64,000 nt of DNA from positions 3,348,001 through 3,412,000 of the forward strand of contig NC_134961.1 of assembly GCF_965638725.1 (NCBI RefSeq). Reading direction: 5' to 3'. The translations under genes were made by a program, and so were the position numbers. Source of the stretch: Aptenodytes patagonicus. Its lineage: Eukaryota; Chordata; Aves; Sphenisciformes; Spheniscidae. Positions within the stretch are counted from its first letter, which is position 1, and every line of letters begins with the position of its first letter. Shown here in pieces: positions 60,719-64,000 of this stretch. The notes under the pieces were generated by a model, which worked only from the letters and a program-made list of their open reading frames with translations, had not been told where the DNA came from and made no database searches.

Positions 60719-61380
60719 TAGCACAGATGTTAGGACATGGACCTACTAGGCATTCGTTTGTGGTAACGGGGCCTTAGGTTCTGGTTCTTGCTCTCAGGAC
60801 AGCTTTGTATATACTACATCAGAAAAAAACCACAAACAGTTCTATGATGAGGTATTAATAATGAGACTCCTCAAAAAAGATCAGTTGAGTTTTGGGAAGT
60901 CTGGCTGTAAAGAGGAGTGAGTTAGCAGTTTAAAATATTTATATACCCTTCAAGCAGTTACAGGTTTTTTGCCTATACAAAGGCAAATTAATACTTAATT
61001 CTTAAGAACTGTCTTGTAGGTTCATCAAAATCATGTTAATTTTATTATTATGCTTGTTTCTGTTACGTAGGCTGTATTAAATATTCTTTGGAATGTTACA
61101 GACCCGTATTTTTTCAGATGATTTGGCAGGATATGGGCTGAAGCATATTTGTTTATGCTTACAGATATTTTTTGTGGAAAAAAAAACCAAACAAATTTAT
61201 TATATAAATAATATATTCCTAAAATTTCAGGAATATTAGCTGCTGGATTATTAGTCGTCTTTTTTTTTTTCCTTAAAGTCTGATCTTAATCTGATGCTTA
61301 GGAGCTAAGCTGTTGCTTTTCAGACGGATTTCCAAGTCCTTCATAAATTTATGAACAATTAACTCTGTTTCTTGTAACAG

Positions 61381-61615
61381 GGCGCATCAGTCCTTTCTCT
61401 GTCAGAACTGTCCAAGACTCCCCTCCAAAATGGTCTTTCCACCCCTCCGCTTCCCTCATCAGAGGCTTCCAGTACCCGGCTCTCTCCTCCCAATGTTTCT
61501 GCTCTCTTGGATATTTCGCTGCCTGGACCACCTGAAGATGTGCTTTCTCAAGGGGAACCTGCCACTCAAATCAGTGATTCTATCATTGAAATAGCTATCA
61601 GCTCTGGTCAATACA
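61381..61615 (+). CDS. CRAMP1: CRAMP1 exon
   Basis: The acceptor TTGTAACAG and donor AATACA|GTAAGT bound 235 bases. The peptide includes GASVLSLSELSKTPLQNGLS, SPPNVSALLDISLPGPPEDV and ISDSIIEIAISSGQY, matching the family closely. Confidence 0.96.
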
Positions 61616-61898
61616 GTAAGTCTGAGCTTGGCTAAAGTCTTCCCATTAACTTAAAAAAAAATCCCTGTCATCTTACATGTCAGCAGAAACTTTTCCAGGA
61701 AGCAGTTCTTGGGTTTTTTGGGGTTTTTTTAATATCTGTTGGAAATAAAATTATGTGCCTAGCCTTTATTTTCTAGCATATATAGGTGGTTTTTTGTTGG
61801 TTGTTGGGTTTTTTTCCCCTTTCTAAACATAAATTGGTGTAGTGTCCTGTAGCTTTACCGCATTGACTGAATCAGTGATTCCTGACATTGGCTTACAG

Positions 61899-62063
61899 GT
61901 GAAGGTGTTTCTCTCTCTCCTGCAAAGCTGAACGGCAGTGACAGCTCCAAAAGTCTTCCATCCCCATCCAGTAGTCCTCAACAGAACTGGATTGCCTCTC
62001 CCAGCCATGATCCCCAGTGGTACCCCAATGACTCCACAGACTCGTCTCTCAGCAGCTTGTTTT
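61899..62063 (+). CDS. CRAMP1: CRAMP1 exon
   Basis: The acceptor GCTTACAG and donor TTGTTTT|GTAAGT bound 165 bases: EGVSLSPAKLNGSDSSKSLP, SPSSSPQQNWIASPSHD and STDSSLSSLF. Confidence 0.96.
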
Positions 62064-62711
62064 GTAAGTGTCAGTATGCAGAGAACTGCAACAAAAAAGC
62101 TCTTCCCTTTCAAAAAAAAAAAAAAAAAAAAGCACTGTTTATTACAAGTGAATCCTTTGGAAAATCATAAACCCAGTAGGACATTTGTCGAATTCTTCCC
62201 TTACTTCTTGCTTTCATTTCAACAGTGCTGCCTTCAGACCGTTTTCCTTCTCTTTACAAGTCTGTTCCTGAAAAGATCCTATTGCTAGATTGGGGCCCTT
62301 ACCTTGGGACAAATAATTCCTTGGCAGTTCTTTGTAGTCTGTTTGGAGCCTGACTCATCAGATAGGTTGAGACATTTTGGCTGCTCTGCCAAAATGAAAA
62401 GATGCCCTTGGCTCTGCTGTTGGAAAAATAGACTCCGTTCTGTGCTTGGTGAGCATAATCCCAAAGACGTGAGATCACTGGGTTTGTTTGGGCTTTGGTT
62501 GGTGGTTTTTTTTAATTAGTATTTAATGGGGCCAGTGTAATGAGTCTCTGTACTGTTAGCAGCGTGCTGATGGTGTTCACGCTGGTAAGACATAATTTTT
62601 AAGCGATAAATAGATATCTGTCCTCCATTTTCAATTTCCTTGTCCTTCTCTTTATCCTCCCAATTGCAAACATTCAGTGCAGTGACTTACTGATGTGCCT
62701 GTTCTTTATAG

Positions 62712-62857
62712 CAAGTTTCATCTCCCCTGAGAAGGGACGAAAAATGTTGCCAACTCCTGTTGGGACTGCCAGTGGCACCTCCTTACTGGGACCCAGCCTT
62801 CTGGATGGAAACTCACGGGACTCTTTTGTGTCACGGTCTCTGGCAGATGTAGCAGAG
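62712..62857 (+). CDS. CRAMP1: CRAMP1 penultimate coding exon
   Basis: The acceptor TCTTTATAG and donor GCAGAG|GTATGT bound 146 bases. The peptide is SFISPEKGRKMLPTPVGTAS, LLGPSLLDGNSRDSFVSRSL and ADVAE, leaving in phase 0. In the family this is followed directly by VVDSQL, the start of the exon at 99-263. Confidence 0.96.
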
Positions 62858-63404
62858 GTATGTCATCAAATTACATCCAGCTGTCTGCTTCCTTTTTTAG
62901 AGCAGTGTTATTGTATATTGTCCGTCATACCTTCCTGAGATACTTAAGGCAAAGATGCTTTGACATCTGCACTTTAGCTTAGTAAAACAGGGTTACAGTC
63001 TTAACAGAAAGATGTAAAATGACTTGAGGGTATACTGCACCAGAGCTGGTGCAGGAAGCTGTTGGGAGCACCTTCGACCCAGGTTCTTTTTGCTGGGGGA
63101 GGTCGTGTTTACCTTGTTGGACATATCTTTGTTTCGACAGAGTTGTAATCCTTCTGTTTTGTGTGTCCTGCTTTGTAGAGCAGGAATTGAAAATACCAAA
63201 GATGAGAGAAAGGTTAATACTGATGCAGCTACAGTACAGTCGGAGGACTGGTAGAAAAAATACATAGGTCCAGAAGGAAGAAGCAGGAAATGGCTAATAC
63301 TGAGTTACCTGAGAGAACGGCAGGTCCTTATGCTGCTGAGTTATTTTCTCTGTTGGTAGAATTATCCTTCTGTTTTGAAACCTTTTGGAGGGGTAGAGTG
63401 AAGA

Positions 63405-64000
63405 CTAGCATTTACTAAGGCTTTGATACGCTTGAGGACAGAGCTCCCTTTCAGAGGGACAGAGACAGACTGGAGGAATGAGCTGCCAGGAAAATTACGG
63501 AATTCAGCAAGGACAAATGCAAAGTCCTGCCCGTGGGAAGGAATAACCCCGACAGCACTATAGGCTGGAGACTGACTGTTTAGGACGCAGCTCTGCTGAG
63601 AAGTACCTGGGCATCTTGACAGACGGCAAGCTGAACATGAGCCAGGATGTTCTGTGGCAGCTAAGACGACCAACAGTGTCGCGGGCTGTTTCAGCAGGAG
63701 AATACCTAGTAGGCTGAACAACGTGGCGATTATCCCACTCTACTCAACAGCTGTGAGACCACGTCTAGAATATTGTGACCAGTTTTGAGCACCCAATACA
63801 GGAAAGGCATAGATAAACTGGAGCAAGTTCAGCAGAGGGCCACCAAGATGATTAGGGGGCTGAAGCACCCGTCTGTGAGGAAAGGCTGATGGTACTGGGC
63901 TTGTTCAACCTGGAGGAGGCGTCGGGGCAGGAGGGACCTAACTGCCTGCCAGTACTTGCAGGGTGGTCATCACAAAGATGTAGCCAGGCCCTTCACAGAG
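63405..64000 (+). repeat. CR1 LINE body in the last CRAMP1 intron (cut by window end)
   Basis: The sequence follows the end of CR1 ORF2 with several small indels: AAGGACAAATGCAAAGTCCT, AGTACCTGGGCATCTTGACA, CACGTCTAGAATATTGTGAC, CACCAAGATGATTAGGGGGC and GGCTTGTTCAACCTGGAGGA. It is in the sense orientation and 5'-truncated. The 3' end (a few hundred bases in a normal CR1) lies beyond the window. The 3' tail at 1-52 would complete such an element. Confidence 0.88.

Larger units (their letters stand above)
44618..62857 (+). other. CRAMP1: CRAMP1 gene, 14 middle-to-late exons
   Basis: Gene-level entry for Cramped chromatin regulator homologue 1, a nuclear protein of about 1,270 residues in human. 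Fourteen exons (2,986 bases, about 995 codons) run in unbroken phase with consensus splice sites from just after the SANT region to the penultimate exon. Matches to the family are strong throughout (RYKGRNLRIKAPMCRALKKL, HLFPGENCTLTPLPGVARVV, ESLTLAEVYLMMGKP, SFISPEKGRKMLPTP). No stop codon or frameshift interrupts it. The first fifth of the protein, including the SANT domain and the CpG-island first exon, was not found in the window. The last exon is also absent on the right, because the window ends inside the last intron; an exon that fits it exactly lies at 99-263. Introns carry short CR1 tails and simple repeats but no other gene. Confidence 0.93.

Overview
The window is nuclear DNA from a bird. 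The evidence is abundant CR1 non-LTR retrotransposons (one nearly full length, with CR1-type ORF1 and ORF2, plus 3' tails ending in ATTCTATG-type repeats), two LTRs that look like avian endogenous-retrovirus types, a vertebrate CpG-island promoter, and exons of CRAMP1 and JPT2, which lie next to each other in the human genome (16p13.3). I recognised genes by comparing translated exons with remembered family proteins. No search was run.

Layout, left to right. 1-52: 3' tail of a CR1. 99-263: last coding exon of CRAMP1 (+), then its likely 3' UTR to about 4.8 kb. 4.8-6.6 kb: intergenic, with a CR1 tail. 6.65-8.1 kb: CpG island and first exon of JPT2 (+). 13,035-13,822: JPT2 exons 2 and 3. I could not find its last exon(s). 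Near 14.75 kb the sequence switches abruptly to GC-rich DNA, which runs to about 27.2 kb. This block carries a minus-strand, multi-exon gene of the CCDC81 family (paired HU-like domains, then charged coiled-coil exons) with an internal duplication, and ends in a solo LTR. 27.2-34.6 kb: gene-poor, with an ERVK-like LTR in reverse. 34.65-39.03 kb: nearly full-length CR1 (-). 39.11-40.15 kb: a second, divergent CR1 fragment (+) cut off at both ends. 44,618-62,857: fourteen exons of CRAMP1 (+), from just after the SANT region to the penultimate exon. 63.4-64.0 kb: body of a CR1 in the last CRAMP1 intron.

The main observation is structural. The CRAMP1 exon chain that breaks off at 62,857 is completed, in phase and in sequence, by the exon at 99-263 at the opposite end of the window. 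The last intron carries a same-sense CR1 body at the right edge and a same-sense CR1 3' tail at the left edge. The window therefore reads like a permuted CRAMP1-JPT2 locus. Either there are two CRAMP1 copies (a tandem duplication whose right copy lacks its 5' exons, with a junction near 40,148), or the assembly is false or misordered. The CCDC81-like/CR1 block sits exactly between the JPT2 truncation (near 14.75 kb) and the CRAMP1 truncation (near 40.15 kb).

The genes do not form a pathway. CRAMP1 is a nuclear SANT-domain chromatin regulator, JPT2 a small microtubule-associated and NAADP-linked protein, and the CCDC81 family is connected with centrosomes and cilia. Exon boundaries were read from consensus splice sites, and codon phase was checked across each junction.
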